Source: Verrucomicrobiota bacterium (lineage in GTDB: Bacteria; Verrucomicrobiota; Verrucomicrobiia; Verrucomicrobiales; DEV007). From it: a stretch of DNA of 6,124 nt. Below, in pieces: positions 6,113-6,124 of the stretch; positions within the stretch are counted from its first letter, which is position 1; each line of letters opens with the position of its first letter. Where the stretch lies: the NCBI GenBank assembly GCA_020630835.1, contig JAHDIL010000117.1, positions 1 to 6,124 of the forward strand, in the 5' to 3' direction. The translations under genes were made by a program, and so were the position numbers. The notes under the pieces were generated by a model. The model did not search any database and was not told where the DNA came from. It saw only the letters and a list, made by a program, of their open reading frames with translations.

Positions 6113-6124
6113 AAAGCCAGGGCT
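6084..6124 (+). other. Frameshift site and out-of-frame continuation of the symporter gene
   Basis: In the 5270 frame the CCCC run at 6086-6089 leads to P-H-R-D-G-G-F-C and TGA 6110-6112. Removing one C gives L-F-C-P-L-P-I-G-M-A-A-F-A-E-K-P-G, with the small residues typical of an SSS transmembrane helix, and stays open to the window edge. The likely causes are a homopolymer sequencing error or a recent inactivating insertion. Confidence 0.7.

Noticed and set aside
6101..6118. Inverted repeat GGCTTTT/AAAAGCC as a terminator or attenuator
   Set aside because: There is no T-run after it, and the bases are explained by codons for A-A-F-A-E-K-P in the continuing symporter frame.

Overview
The window holds five same-strand reading frames from a bacterial chromosome with compact, co-oriented genes. 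Base composition is moderate (roughly half G+C by eye, not counted), with an AT-rich promoter region near 870-1000. Starts are mixed: one gene has a strong Shine-Dalgarno site, while two others have none and one of those uses TTG. The protein types (bacterial Yellow/MRJP-like protein, cytosolic multi-PAS kinases of the 'AHDFNN' class, a sodium:solute symporter) fit an environmental Gram-negative such as a Verrucomicrobiota or proteobacterial lineage. I cannot fix the phylum from this sequence.

Layout. (1) 1-758: the 3' part of a Major Royal Jelly Protein/Yellow-family beta-propeller gene, entering from the left edge. (2) 759-1003: an intergenic region with a terminator-like hairpin (821-855) and a candidate sigma70-type promoter (943-971). 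(3) 1004-2816: one PAS-PAS-PAS-kinase-like gene that appears as two frames (1004-1963 and 1986-2816), because the third PAS domain is cut by a single-base frameshift near 1953-1961. (4) 2833-5196: an intact 787-residue hybrid histidine kinase, REC-PAS-(PAS)-HisKA-HATPase-REC, starting 16 nt after the previous stop behind a strong ribosome binding site. (5) 5270 to the right edge: the N-terminal half of a sodium:solute symporter (SSS/SLC5 family), whose frame breaks at 6086-6089 but continues in another frame to the window end.

How they may work together (inference). Genes 3 and 4 look like one operon of two cytosolic sensors. The first has a kinase-like C-terminus with a plausible phospho-acceptor His but a degenerate ATP-binding N-box. 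The second is a complete kinase whose N-terminal receiver has Ser in place of the phospho-accepting Asp and whose C-terminal receiver is intact. This suggests a regulatory or hetero-oligomeric pair whose output passes through the C-terminal receiver. The symporter next door could be a target or a co-inherited uptake function. No DNA-binding response regulator lies in the window.

The two frame breaks are each repaired by removing one base from a four-base homopolymer (TTTT, CCCC). Sequencing error is therefore a serious alternative to real mutation or programmed frameshifting. I did not find a clearly unprecedented system; the most interesting points are the pseudo-receiver, the degenerate kinase partner and the two frame breaks.
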